A stretch of 7,493 nucleotides of DNA from Chloroflexi bacterium UBA6265. GTDB taxonomy: Bacteria; Chloroflexota; Chloroflexia; Thermomicrobiales; UBA6265. Both the position numbers and the translations under genes were made by a program. Positions 1-7,400 of the stretch are shown here, piece by piece. Each line of letters begins with the position of its first letter. The first letter of the stretch is position 1. The notes beneath the pieces were generated by a model. That model did not search any database. It saw only the letters and a program-made list of their open reading frames with translations, and had not been told where the DNA came from. The stretch covers positions 1,594 through 9,086 of the forward strand of contig DJVD01000020.1 of NCBI GenBank assembly GCA_002440805.1, given 5' to 3'.

Positions 1-700
1 TATCGTTGGCATGCGCCAGGTCAGCCAATGCCTGAACATCCTCAATTGCACCGAAGAAGTTCGGATATGCCACAGCAATGCAAGCCACATCCGGGCCCAG
101 ATGCGGCTCAACATCGGCCGCAGTGAGAACGAATGGATTTTCAGGCTTGACCTCTGTGACTTCGACGCCTGCACCATCGACATAGGTCCGCATGACCTGA
201 CGGTACGCCGGATGAACCGTACCGGCGACAACGATACGATGCTTCTTGCGGCTGCTGGCAACCGTCATCAGTGCGCCTTCAGCAAACGCGGTCGCACCGT
301 CGTACATGCTGGCATTGGCCACTTCGGTGCCGAGCAGCGCGGCGACCATCGACTGGAACTCGTAGATCACCTGCAAGGTGCCCTGGGCAACCTCAGGCTG
401 ATACGGAGTGTATGCGGTGTAGAATTCGCCGCGGCTCAGAATTTGACCGACGGTGGCCGGCACATAATGCTGGTAGGAACCTGCACCCATGTAGTTATCT
501 TCCGGGGCGGGCACAACATTCTGCGAAGCCAGATCAGACATCCGGCGAGCAGCTTCCATCTCGGTCAGTTGCCGCGGCAGGTTCAGTTCAGGGAAGCGGA
601 CATCCGCCGGGACGGGAGCAAACAGCTCCTCCACAGATTCGATCCCAATTGTTTCGAGCATCGCTCGTCGATCGTCCGATGTATGCGGATTGAAAACCAT
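1..700 (-). CDS. gcvPA: glycine dehydrogenase (decarboxylating) subunit 1, N-terminal part (partial)
   Basis: This is the alpha subunit of the split P protein, which decarboxylates glycine with pyridoxal phosphate and loads the aminomethyl group on GcvH. The first 233 residues are present; the frame is still open at the window edge, and a full subunit is about 450 residues. Translating from ATG 700 gives an N-terminal region with the hallmark stretch GAGSYQHYVP (73-81), FYTAYTPYQPEVAQGTLQ (93-110) with YEFQSMVAALLG (113-124), and ANASMYDGATA (128-138). The fold is PLP-transferase type I, though the PLP lysine is carried by the beta subunit (GcvPB), expected just beyond the window. An in-frame TGA lies 18 nt upstream, so ATG 700 is the first possible start. 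The only purine-rich site, GAGG, is 13 nt away and weak. The split arrangement is typical of Firmicutes, Chloroflexota, Thermus and archaea rather than of E. coli. Confidence 0.95.
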   Translation of the reverse strand, partial: MVFNPHTSDDRRAMLETIGIESVEELFAPVPADVRFPELNLPRQLTEMEAARRMSDLASQNVVPAPEDNYMGAGSYQHYVPATVGQILSRGEFYTAYTPYQPEVAQGTLQVIYEFQSMVAALLGTEVANASMYDGATAFAEGALMTVASSRKKHRIVVAGTVHPAYRQVMRTYVDGAGVEVTEVKPENPFVLTAADVEPHLGPDVACIAVAYPNFFGAIEDVQALADLAHAND

Positions 701-736
701 GGTGGTCGGATGTCCTCAGTGCTTGAATCGAATGTA

Positions 737-1120
737 TTACTGGTTGGATTCGAACTCGTCGTACGCCGACGTGTCCATCAGCGAATCGAGCTGGGACGGA
801 TCGGCCATGCGAACCTTTACCAACCAGGCATCGTCGTACGGGGAGTTGTTGATAACGTCGGGGCCATCAACTGCGGTGCTGTTCACTTCCACCACTTCGC
901 CGTCGATCGGCGAGTACACATCGGAAGCGGCCTTAACGGATTCAACAACGCCGAAAGCATCTCCGGCCTTGACTGGATCGCCAACTTCCGGGAGTTCGAG
1001 GTATGTAATATCACCGAGTTCACTCTGGGCGTGGTCGGTGAGCCCGAACGTGGCAATGTCGCCTTCGATTGAGATCCATTCGTGTGTCTTGGTGTACTTT
1101 CGATTTTCGGGTGCGCCCAT
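737..1120 (-). CDS. gcvH: glycine cleavage system H protein
   Basis: GcvH is the lipoyl carrier of the glycine cleavage system, shuttling the aminomethyl intermediate between P, T and L proteins. The 127-residue product from ATG 1120 has the family's usual length. It opens with [15 protein letters not shown] (7-21). [14 protein letters not shown] (25-38) and ELPEVGDPV (42-50) follow, and then the lipoylation site ESVKAASD with the modified lysine at K63. The second half of the hammerhead fold is [10 protein letters not shown] (71-80) with [10 protein letters not shown] (91-100), and the C terminus carries the short helical end around MDTSAYDEF. It lies 36 nt upstream of gcvPA. Lipoylation enzymes and Lpd are not in the window. 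Confidence 0.98.
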   Translation of the reverse strand: MGAPENRKYTKTHEWISIEGDIATFGLTDHAQSELGDITYLELPEVGDPVKAGDAFGVVESVKAASDVYSPIDGEVVEVNSTAVDGPDVINNSPYDDAWLVKVRMADPSQLDSLMDTSAYDEFESNQ

Positions 1121-1127
1121 GTGTGTT

Positions 1128-1132
1128 CCTCC
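1128..1132 (-). promoter_or_regulatory. gcvH Shine-Dalgarno GGAGG
   Basis: GGAGG followed by AACACAC (7 nt) and ATG at 1120-1118. It is a strong site and rules out the longer in-frame starts at 1186 (TTG) and 1168 (ATG). An 8-bp palindrome, ATACGTAT (1134-1141), lies directly upstream. Confidence 0.85.
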
Positions 1133-1146
1133 AATACGTATAAGTC

Positions 1147-1164
1147 GCAGCGTCCGACGGCTGC
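1147..1164 (-). repeat. 18-nt imperfect dyad in the gcvH leader
   Basis: The segment GCAGCCGTCGGACGCTGC on the minus strand folds as a five-base stem (GCAGC/GCTGC), one bulged C, two further pairs (GT/AC) and a three-base loop. It lies between the possible -10 at 1178-1183 and the gcvH ribosome-binding site. No T-run follows, so it is not a standard terminator. It could be an operator, an RNA processing site or chance. Confidence 0.35.
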
Positions 1165-1177
1165 ACATGCTCCAGAG

Positions 1178-1206
1178 ATTATGCAACGAAAAGCGTTTGA
1201 TGAGCA
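1178..1206 (-). promoter_or_regulatory. possible weak promoter upstream of gcvH
   Basis: Minus-strand CATAAT (1183-1178) differs from the -10 consensus at one base. At a 17-nt spacing the -35 position holds TGCTCA (1206-1201), matching only three of six bases. It lies in the 95-nt gcvT-gcvH gap and could give gcvH-gcvP extra transcription. A chance match is quite possible. Confidence 0.25.
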
Positions 1207-1215
1207 GGCAATGTG

Positions 1216-2334
1216 TTACGACTCGCGCTTGTAAAAGGGTGTCTTAACCTGTGTAGCGTCAACCGGTTTGCCGCGAACAATGATTTGCAACGGCTTGCCA
1301 ACTCCGGCATATTCCGACTTGATCAGGGCAAGGCCGATATTCTCACCCAGTGTTGGGGAAAAGGTTCCGCTTGTTACCTCGCCAATCTCCTGACCATCGA
1401 TGGCGACGGGATAGTGAGTGCGCGGTGCCCCGCCTTTGCCAACGTATTTGAAACCGACGGCCTTCCGGGTTGGTTTATTGGCCTTCACCTCGGCCATCCG
1501 TTCGCGGCCGACAAAATCTCCCTTGTTCAGATTCACGGCCCAGCCGAGGCCAGCCTCGTAGGGACTGATGTCCATCCCCAGTTCCTGGCCGTAGAGGGGC
1601 ATCCGTGATTCCAGCCGCAATGTATCACGAGCCCCGAGCCCGACCGGTACGAGTCCGTGCTCGCCACCAGCGGCCATCAACCCATCCCAAATCGTGGCAA
1701 TATCAGCGATGTCGCAATAGAACTCAAAGCCATCTTCGCCGGTATAGCCAGTGCGGGCGATCTTTGCAGGAACGCCTGCCACTGAACCGTTCGCCCAGCT
1801 GAAATCGCCGATGCTAGTGAGGTCCGCGTCCGTCACCTTTGCGGTGATCGCCTGGGCGTTGGGCCCTTGAATAGCGATCATGCCGGTATCGGCGGAGATA
1901 TCCCGGAGGTTCACGTCAAACTCAGGGTGGGCAGCTGCCTGCTTCTCCCACCAGGCGACATCTATATCGGCATTGGATGCGTTCATGCACACCATGTAGC
2001 CTGCCTCGCCTTCCGGTTTGCGGTAAACGATGAGATCGTCAATCACCCCGCCATCGGGATTGCTCAGCAGCGTGTACTTGGCCTCACCTGGATTGAGGTT
2101 GGAGAGATCATTGGTTGTGGTGTATTGCAGGAATGCGAGTGCGTCCGGCCCGGTGACATCAAACTGCCCCATGTGACCAAGATCGAACAATCCGGCGGCG
2201 TTGCGGACTGCGTTGTGCTCGGCAATCACGCCTTCGTATTGAACCGGCATATTCCAGCCGGCAAATGGCACCATACGAGCGCCCAACGCGATGTGTCGAT
2301 CAACGAGGGGTGTGTTCTTCAAGTTCTCACTCAA
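1216..2334 (-). CDS. gcvT: glycine cleavage system aminomethyltransferase (T protein)
   Basis: GcvT takes the aminomethyl group from lipoylated GcvH, releases ammonia and passes the carbon to tetrahydrofolate as 5,10-methylene-THF. The 372 residues match the usual family length. Family blocks in order are [20 protein letters not shown] (8-27), HMGQFDVTG (54-62), [11 protein letters not shown] (95-105) with the catalytic aspartate in the DD pair at 99-100, IQGPNAQ (155-161), [11 protein letters not shown] (194-204) and [20 protein letters not shown] (233-252). The C-terminal barrel has [20 protein letters not shown] (318-337). The HMG block is preceded by FDLG where many homologues have FDVS, a mild variation. 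Only 21 nt separate it from purF. A 95-nt gap precedes gcvH. It starts with TTG, like purL. Confidence 0.97.
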   Translation of the reverse strand: MSENLKNTPLVDRHIALGARMVPFAGWNMPVQYEGVIAEHNAVRNAAGLFDLGHMGQFDVTGPDALAFLQYTTTNDLSNLNPGEAKYTLLSNPDGGVIDDLIVYRKPEGEAGYMVCMNASNADIDVAWWEKQAAAHPEFDVNLRDISADTGMIAIQGPNAQAITAKVTDADLTSIGDFSWANGSVAGVPAKIARTGYTGEDGFEFYCDIADIATIWDGLMAAGGEHGLVPVGLGARDTLRLESRMPLYGQELGMDISPYEAGLGWAVNLNKGDFVGRERMAEVKANKPTRKAVGFKYVGKGGAPRTHYPVAIDGQEIGEVTSGTFSPTLGENIGLALIKSEYAGVGKPLQIIVRGKPVDATQVKTPFYKRES

Positions 2335-2343
2335 GGGTGGACT

Positions 2344-2348
2344 CTCCT
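2344..2348 (-). promoter_or_regulatory. gcvT Shine-Dalgarno AGGAG, supporting a TTG start
   Basis: AGGAG in the 21-nt purF-gcvT spacer ends 9 nt before TTG 2334-2332. The frame has no ATG before the conserved [12 protein letters not shown] block, whose methionine is too far inside to be the start, so TTG is the best start. Confidence 0.75.
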
Positions 2349-2355
2349 CACGAGG

Positions 2356-3774
2356 CTAACGAGACGTTTCCAATGCAAGCTTATCCAGATTGCTGAAGGT
2401 TTTCACGGGATACACACCGGTCATACAGGCATGGCAGAACCGATTATTGCCCTTGCCGATCGCATCCATCAGTCCTTCCAGCGACAGGTACTGCAATGAG
2501 TCAACGCCAATGTGCTCTGCGATCTGAGGGATCGTCAGGCGGGCCGCGATAAGTTCCTCGCGCTTGGCGAGATCCACGCCGAGGTAACAGGGCCACATGA
2601 TCGGCGGCGCATGCACCCGCATATGCACTTCCTTGGCCCCGGCACTTCGCACCAGGTCCACAATCGGCCTGCTCGTGGTACCGCGCACGATTGTGTCGTC
2701 CACCAAAACAACCCGCTTGCCCTTCACCACTTCGGGAAGCACATTGAACTTGAGCCGCACAGATTGCGCGCGGAGCTGCTGATTTGGCTGGATGAAGGTG
2801 CGGCCGATATAACGATTCTTGATCAACGCCTCACTGAACGGAATTCCGCTTTCGAGTGCATAGCCAATTGCCGCAGGTGTGGCCGAATCGGGGAGGCCAA
2901 CTACTACATCAGCCTCGACCGGTGCCTCACGTGCAAGTTGGCGACCCATGTTTTGCCGCATCATATGCAGGCGTTCGCCGATAAGCTCGCTGTCCGGGCG
3001 GGCGAAATAGACCAGTTCCAGCAAGCACAACGCGTGTTGCTTCGGCGTTCCGAGACCCAACGATTCGTATCCGTGCTCGTGCACCCGGATGATTTCACCG
3101 GGTTCAACCTCTCGAATGAACTCGGCGCCCACCGTCATCAGTGCGCAGGATTCCGAAGCGACGATGTGACCCTCATTGAGCTTGCCAATGCAGAGCGGAC
3201 GCACGCCGATGGCGTCGCGTACCGCGTAGAGCTCGTTCTCCGTGAGAACGGCGAGGCTGAACGCGCCGATCATTTTCGGCATCGCATTGCGAATTTTCTC
3301 AGGGATGGTCTCCCCGTCGGCCAAGGCAATCATGCGAGCGAGGACTTCGGAATCGGTTGTGGTGACAAACACTTCACCCAGCGCTTCCAGTTCTTCCTTG
3401 AGCGGCACGGCATTGGTGAGATTGCCATTGTGAGCGATCGCGATGGGACCGAGGTTGGTATCCACATACATCGGTCCGGCATTGCATTGCAGCGTGGATC
3501 CGGCCGTGGAGTAGCGCGTATGGCCAATGGCCGCGAACCCCGGCAGTGCTTCAATGTCCTCTTCATCGAATGCTTGCGAAACCAGGCCGAGATTGCGCCT
3601 CACATTGATCGTCGTACCATCGGTGGCCGCAATACCGGCGCTTTCCTGTCCGCGATGTTGCAATGCGAAGAGGCCAAAAAAGGTGACACGCGATACTTCC
3701 AGGGACGGAGCATAAATACCAAAAACACCGCACTCCTCATGTGGTTTGTCGTCTGTGTCCCAGGGGAACGTCAT
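2356..3774 (-). CDS. purF: amidophosphoribosyltransferase PurF
   Basis: PurF commits PRPP to purine synthesis: PRPP + glutamine gives 5-phosphoribosylamine, glutamate and pyrophosphate. The 472-residue protein has an N-terminal Ntn-hydrolase glutaminase and a C-terminal phosphoribosyltransferase domain. [10 protein letters not shown] places the nucleophile at C15, so a 14-residue propeptide must be removed for activity, as in Bacillus. Further glutaminase motifs are [10 protein letters not shown] (39-47), GHTRYST (84-90) and HNGNLTN (115-121). The PRPP loop [13 protein letters not shown] spans 355-367. C250, C396, C447 and C450 match the four ligands of the Bacillus-type [4Fe-4S] cluster, absent from the E. 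coli enzyme; in Bacillus this cluster makes the enzyme oxygen-labile. ATG 3774 overlaps the purL stop (ATGA). A GGAAG at 3785-3789 inside purL lies 10 nt upstream. Activity in this family is normally inhibited by AMP and GMP. Confidence 0.98.
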   Translation of the reverse strand: MTFPWDTDDKPHEECGVFGIYAPSLEVSRVTFFGLFALQHRGQESAGIAATDGTTINVRRNLGLVSQAFDEEDIEALPGFAAIGHTRYSTAGSTLQCNAGPMYVDTNLGPIAIAHNGNLTNAVPLKEELEALGEVFVTTTDSEVLARMIALADGETIPEKIRNAMPKMIGAFSLAVLTENELYAVRDAIGVRPLCIGKLNEGHIVASESCALMTVGAEFIREVEPGEIIRVHEHGYESLGLGTPKQHALCLLELVYFARPDSELIGERLHMMRQNMGRQLAREAPVEADVVVGLPDSATPAAIGYALESGIPFSEALIKNRYIGRTFIQPNQQLRAQSVRLKFNVLPEVVKGKRVVLVDDTIVRGTTSRPIVDLVRSAGAKEVHMRVHAPPIMWPCYLGVDLAKREELIAARLTIPQIAEHIGVDSLQYLSLEGLMDAIGKGNNRFCHACMTGVYPVKTFSNLDKLALETSR

Positions 3775-5978
3775 GCCATTTCTGCTTCCACGCCAACCGC
3801 CAGCGCAGAATCGCTGGCCGAATTGAGCGCCTGTAGGGAGATATCATCGCCGTTCGGGAAGACGATCGTGTCGCCGCCCACTGTGCCGATCTCTGTATGG
3901 GACAGGTTCCATTCCTCAGCAAGGCGACGCAACTGCCCGCTGGCGGACTCATCCACCGTTACCAGCACCCTACCGGCGCTTTCGCCGAACCAGGTAAGGT
4001 CATTCCGGCCAGCGTCGGTGACATTTCGCAATGTCACACCAGCGTTCGATACCAGCGCCATCTCAGTGATGGCGAGGGCCAATCCGCCGGAGGAGAGGTC
4101 ATGCACCGCTGCGCCAAACTTCGATCCGGCCAGCTCGCGCAGGAATCGAATCAATCGCACTTCGTGTTCAAGATCGAGCGCTGGAGGCGTACCTGCCACG
4201 CGCTTGTGCATGTGGGCGAGATACTCGGATCCACCAAGCGTGGGCTCACTATCGCCAATCAGCCAAAGTCGCTGGTCGGCATACCACGTCATTTTCATGT
4301 GGGCCTGAATGTCGTCAAGCACGCCGACACAGCCAATCATAGGTGTCGGGTAGACAGGTTGCCGTGCCGTTTCGTTGTACAGGCTGACATTGCCACTGAC
4401 AATTGGAACATCCAGTTGCCGGCTGGCGGCGCCCATGCCTTTCACGGCCTGCACGAGTTGGTAATCGGCGGGATTGCGTTCGGGCGAACCGAAGTTCAGA
4501 CAGTTGGTCAGGCCAAGCGGGCGGGCGCCTGTGCAGGCGACATTACGAGCCGCCTCGGCGACGGCGTGCTGGGCACCCAGATAGGGATCGAGATACACAT
4601 AGCGGCTGTTGCAATCCATGCTAATTGCCATGCCGCCATTTGTGCCCTTCTGGCGAATCACGGCCGCATCACCCTCGCCGGGACCCACAACCGTGTTCGT
4701 GAGAATCGTATGGTCGTATTGCTCCCAAATGCTTTGGCGGGTGCCAAGGTTTGGGCTTTGCAGCATAGACTGCAATGTCGTGGCAATGTCGGTTTCGGAG
4801 ATATCAGGGATCGTCTCGAGATCGAGAACCTGAACTTCAGCGATATAGGACGGCTTTTGGGGATCAATCGGGTACACCGGGCAATCATCGATGAAGTTGC
4901 GCACCGGGACATTGCAGACGATTTCTTCACCATCGCGCACAACGACGTTCCCGGTATCGGTCACCTGGCCGATGACTGACGCATTGAGGCTCCAGCGATT
5001 CAGCACCTCAGTGATGTCATCAACCCGATCGGGTGTTGCCACCAGTACCATGCGTTCCTGGCTTTCGCTCAACATGATCTCGTAGGCGTTCATTCCATCT
5101 TCGCGGCGCGGCACGAGGGCAACGTCGATATCAACACCAACATCGCCGCGACTGGCGCATTCGACGATAGAGCTCGTCATACCGGCAGCACCGAGGTCCT
5201 GCATGGCAACGACCGAGTCCTGGGAGAGCAGCTCCAGGCAGGCTTCCATCAGTTGCTTCTCGAGGAACGGATTGCCGACCTGGATCACACCACGGTGAGA
5301 AGCTTCTGGATCGTCAACTGACGAGAACGTCGCGCCGTGGAGTCCATCACGGCCGGTATCTGCGCCAATCAGCATCAACACGTTGCCAATGCCGCTGGCC
5401 GCCGCACGCACGATTCCATCGACAGGAGCAATGCCCACGCACATCGCGTTCACCAGCGGATTGCCGTTGTAGCTCTCATCGAAAAACACTTCGCCGCCGA
5501 CGGTTGGCACGCCGAGGCAGTTTCCATATCCACCGATACCAGCAACAACATGGGAATAAAGGTAGGCATTGCGGGGAACATCGAGCGGGCCAAACCGGAG
5601 GCCATCGAGGATCGCAACCGGCCGCGCTCCCATGGTGAAGATATCGCGAACAATGCCACCGACGCCGGTAGCAGCACCTTCATACGGTTCTACTGCGCTT
5701 GGGTGATTGTGGCTCTCTACCTTGAATACTGCTGCGTATCCATTGCCTAGGTCCACTGCACCCGCATTCTCGCCAGGACCCTGCACAACCCAGGGTGCTT
5801 CAGTAGGAAGACCCCTTAATAGCGGGCGTGAGTGCTTATATCCGCAGTGCTCGCTCCACATGGCACCAAACATTCCGAGTTCGACATCGCTGGGCTCACG
5901 ACCCAGAAGATCCACAATCTGGGCGTACTCGTTGTCACTCAGGGCAACGTCGCGCCACTGTCCTTCGGCGATAGCCAA
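3771..5978 (-). CDS. purL: phosphoribosylformylglycinamidine synthase subunit PurL (small type)
   Basis: PurL makes FGAM from FGAR, ATP and glutamine-derived ammonia, step 4 of de novo purine synthesis, in the cytoplasm. From TTG 5978 the protein has 735 residues, the normal length for the small PurL of Bacillus and Thermotoga, which works with separate PurQ (glutaminase) and PurS. No glutaminase domain is attached. Visible motifs are [12 protein letters not shown] with the family's active-site histidine at H44; [17 protein letters not shown] near 85-101, with [14 protein letters not shown] following (101-114); [11 protein letters not shown] (260-270) and LSESQERM (303-310) of the first AIRS-like half; and the second half with [10 protein letters not shown] (432-441), [12 protein letters not shown] (489-500), [10 protein letters not shown] (527-536) and HDLSSGGLA (626-634). 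The stop overlaps the purF start by 4 nt (ATGA), so the two are probably translationally coupled. purQ and purS are not in the window; a VWA gene lies upstream instead. Confidence 0.97.
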   Translation of the reverse strand: MAIAEGQWRDVALSDNEYAQIVDLLGREPSDVELGMFGAMWSEHCGYKHSRPLLRGLPTEAPWVVQGPGENAGAVDLGNGYAAVFKVESHNHPSAVEPYEGAATGVGGIVRDIFTMGARPVAILDGLRFGPLDVPRNAYLYSHVVAGIGGYGNCLGVPTVGGEVFFDESYNGNPLVNAMCVGIAPVDGIVRAAASGIGNVLMLIGADTGRDGLHGATFSSVDDPEASHRGVIQVGNPFLEKQLMEACLELLSQDSVVAMQDLGAAGMTSSIVECASRGDVGVDIDVALVPRREDGMNAYEIMLSESQERMVLVATPDRVDDITEVLNRWSLNASVIGQVTDTGNVVVRDGEEIVCNVPVRNFIDDCPVYPIDPQKPSYIAEVQVLDLETIPDISETDIATTLQSMLQSPNLGTRQSIWEQYDHTILTNTVVGPGEGDAAVIRQKGTNGGMAISMDCNSRYVYLDPYLGAQHAVAEAARNVACTGARPLGLTNCLNFGSPERNPADYQLVQAVKGMGAASRQLDVPIVSGNVSLYNETARQPVYPTPMIGCVGVLDDIQAHMKMTWYADQRLWLIGDSEPTLGGSEYLAHMHKRVAGTPPALDLEHEVRLIRFLRELAGSKFGAAVHDLSSGGLALAITEMALVSNAGVTLRNVTDAGRNDLTWFGESAGRVLVTVDESASGQLRRLAEEWNLSHTEIGTVGGDTIVFPNGDDISLQALNSASDSALAVGVEAEMA

Positions 5979-6095
5979 TGAGATTCTCCTTGTGTGTGCC
6001 TGGTGGTTTTCGGTGCGCGTGGAAAGAAACCGACTGGGCAGAACTGGACCCTGCCTATCACTTGTAAGTTTATCACTCTCTTCCAACATGATGAG
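5979..6095 (-). other. 117-nt gap between VWA gene and purL
   Basis: This is the largest non-coding interval in the window. It contains the purL ribosome-binding site at its downstream end and a weak 5-bp inverted repeat (6037-6055, GGCAG/CTGCC with a 9-nt loop). I see no convincing -35/-10 pair, no T-tailed hairpin and no purine or glycine riboswitch core. The frame is open in phase with purL back to an ATG at 6089, but that ATG lacks a Shine-Dalgarno sequence and the extra 37 residues look non-homologous. The interval could hold a purL promoter too weak to read by eye, or simply be an untranslated spacer. Confidence 0.5.
5986..5991 (-). promoter_or_regulatory. purL Shine-Dalgarno AAGGAG, fixing a TTG start
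   Basis: AAGGAG on the minus strand ends 7 nt before TTG at 5978-5976. This is near-ideal spacing, and it decides the start over the ATG at 6089, which has no upstream purine-rich site. Confidence 0.85.
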
Positions 6096-7400
6096 CTATC
6101 GAATATGGCGGCTCGTACCACGAGCGATATCACGCACGACGAACGCTCCCAGCGAATCGAGCGGAACGTCAATCAACCGGCCGGAAATGGCCCGAACAAA
6201 GGATTCGGCAAAACCGGACGCAGCGTTGATATCCTCAACACGAATCATCGTGAAGGTCACATCTTTTCTTGCCAATTTGCGCGCCTCTCGCAAGGTCGCA
6301 TGCGTGGTGCGATCCGTCACCGGATGCTCGAATGTGGGCTTGTCGCCATCCATGAAGGCGGTGGGTTCGCCATCGGTGATGATGACAATCTGACGATTCT
6401 TGCGATGATAGTGATTCAGTACGCGTCCTGCGGCAATCAGGCCGGCATGGAGATTCGTGCCATGACTGAATTGATCCCAACTGAGCGATGGCAGTTCGTC
6501 GATCAGCAATTTGCGAGCATCGCCAGAGAACCCGATGAGTTCCAGCGTGTCCTGCGCCTGGCTGGTGGCGTGCAACGTGTTCAGCGCAATTGCCGCCCTT
6601 TTGGCCGCATCCCATGCACCGGATTCAAACATCGAGCGACTCATATCGATGAGGAGCACCGTGGCCACGGCAGCACCGGATTCGCGGTCAAAAATCTCGA
6701 AATCATTTGTGGTCAGTGAAAGCGTGCCTGATGGCCGCTGGTTACGCAGCGCATTCGTAAGGGATTTGGTGATGTGAAGGTCAAACGGCTTACCCCACTC
6801 CCATGGAGCGACCTCATCGCCGTTGATAGCCGCGGTGCCGGAGCGGTGAACAAGGTGCGCTCCACTGCCTCGAACCTTTGGCGGCAAAATCATGTGCCGG
6901 AGCAACTGCGAACCGATCCGCCTGATGGCTTTGCTGGTGAGCCGAAGTCGATCGCCGACGGAAATCACGATACCGGACTCGATCATCTGGCCCGTCATAT
7001 CGGCCCATTTCTCCACCCACTCCAGTTCGTCGGATGTCAGCGTGCGCTGCATCAATTCGGGGTCCATCCCCCGCAGGTCGGCAAGCGATTCCACCTGACG
7101 TAATGCTTCTCGCATTGCAATCGAATCCTCATGGCGACGTTCCGATTGCACCAACTCCATTTCACTGGCATGCTGGTCGGCGGTTTGCAGCGAGGGCTCA
7201 TATTCCTGGGCGTCCTGCCGCAGCCGATCGAGCACATCCAGCAGGCCGAGTTCATCCTCCGAACCGAATCGAAAAGCGCGCTGAAGTGCCTTCTCGACAT
7301 CACCATCGACCAGCACCTGTTCGGCGATGGAATCGAGTACGGCATCGACATTGATTGATTTCCGAGGATTTCCCCGCCGGTATGTAGCGACACTGTCCAT
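6096..7400 (-). CDS. VWA domain protein with complete MIDAS, likely AAA+ ATPase partner
   Basis: This 434-residue protein has a helical N-terminal region (about 1-165), a linker, and a C-terminal von Willebrand factor A domain (about 243-425). The metal ion-dependent adhesion site is complete: DMSRS (D252, S254, S256) after a hydrophobic strand, T315 in GTNLHAG, and D343 in IITDGEP. No signal peptide or membrane segment is visible, so it is probably cytoplasmic. The start YRRGNP with a helical region behind it recalls the uncharacterised VWA family I remember as COG4867, whose members tend to lie next to MoxR/ChlI-like ATPases and are often longer; this is recall, not a search. ATG 7400 was chosen because it overlaps the upstream stop and is the first ATG of the frame. 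An AAGGA at 7415-7419 lies 14 nt away, rather far, so coupling may supply the ribosomes. The TTG at 7454 has only two bases after a GGAG. Substrate and function are unknown. Confidence 0.88.
   Translation of the reverse strand: MDSVATYRRGNPRKSINVDAVLDSIAEQVLVDGDVEKALQRAFRFGSEDELGLLDVLDRLRQDAQEYEPSLQTADQHASEMELVQSERRHEDSIAMREALRQVESLADLRGMDPELMQRTLTSDELEWVEKWADMTGQMIESGIVISVGDRLRLTSKAIRRIGSQLLRHMILPPKVRGSGAHLVHRSGTAAINGDEVAPWEWGKPFDLHITKSLTNALRNQRPSGTLSLTTNDFEIFDRESGAAVATVLLIDMSRSMFESGAWDAAKRAAIALNTLHATSQAQDTLELIGFSGDARKLLIDELPSLSWDQFSHGTNLHAGLIAAGRVLNHYHRKNRQIVIITDGEPTAFMDGDKPTFEHPVTDRTTHATLREARKLARKDVTFTMIRVEDINAASGFAESFVRAISGRLIDVPLDSLGAFVVRDIARGTSRHIR

Noticed and set aside
11..1072. 353-codon plus-strand open frame
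   Set aside because: It is antisense to gcvPA and gcvH, both clear on the minus strand; its translation has no recognisable domain.
1121..1215. Glycine riboswitch upstream of gcvH
   Set aside because: The gap is too short for a tandem aptamer and lacks recognisable conserved aptamer core segments; the 21-nt gap before gcvT is far too short.
1867..2499. 210-codon plus-strand open frame
   Set aside because: Antisense to gcvT and the end of purF; no domain and no sensible ribosome-binding context.
3897..4979. 360-codon plus-strand open frame
   Set aside because: Antisense shadow of purL, whose motifs are intact throughout.
6037..6055. Possible terminator hairpin after the VWA gene
   Set aside because: Only five pairs with a nine-base loop and no directly following T-run.
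3771..6089. Longer purL starting at ATG 6089
   Set aside because: No Shine-Dalgarno upstream of this ATG, the 37 extra residues look non-homologous, and TTG 5978 has AAGGAG at 7 nt.
5994..6719. 241-codon plus-strand open frame
   Set aside because: Antisense to the VWA domain; the minus strand encodes the MIDAS motifs here.
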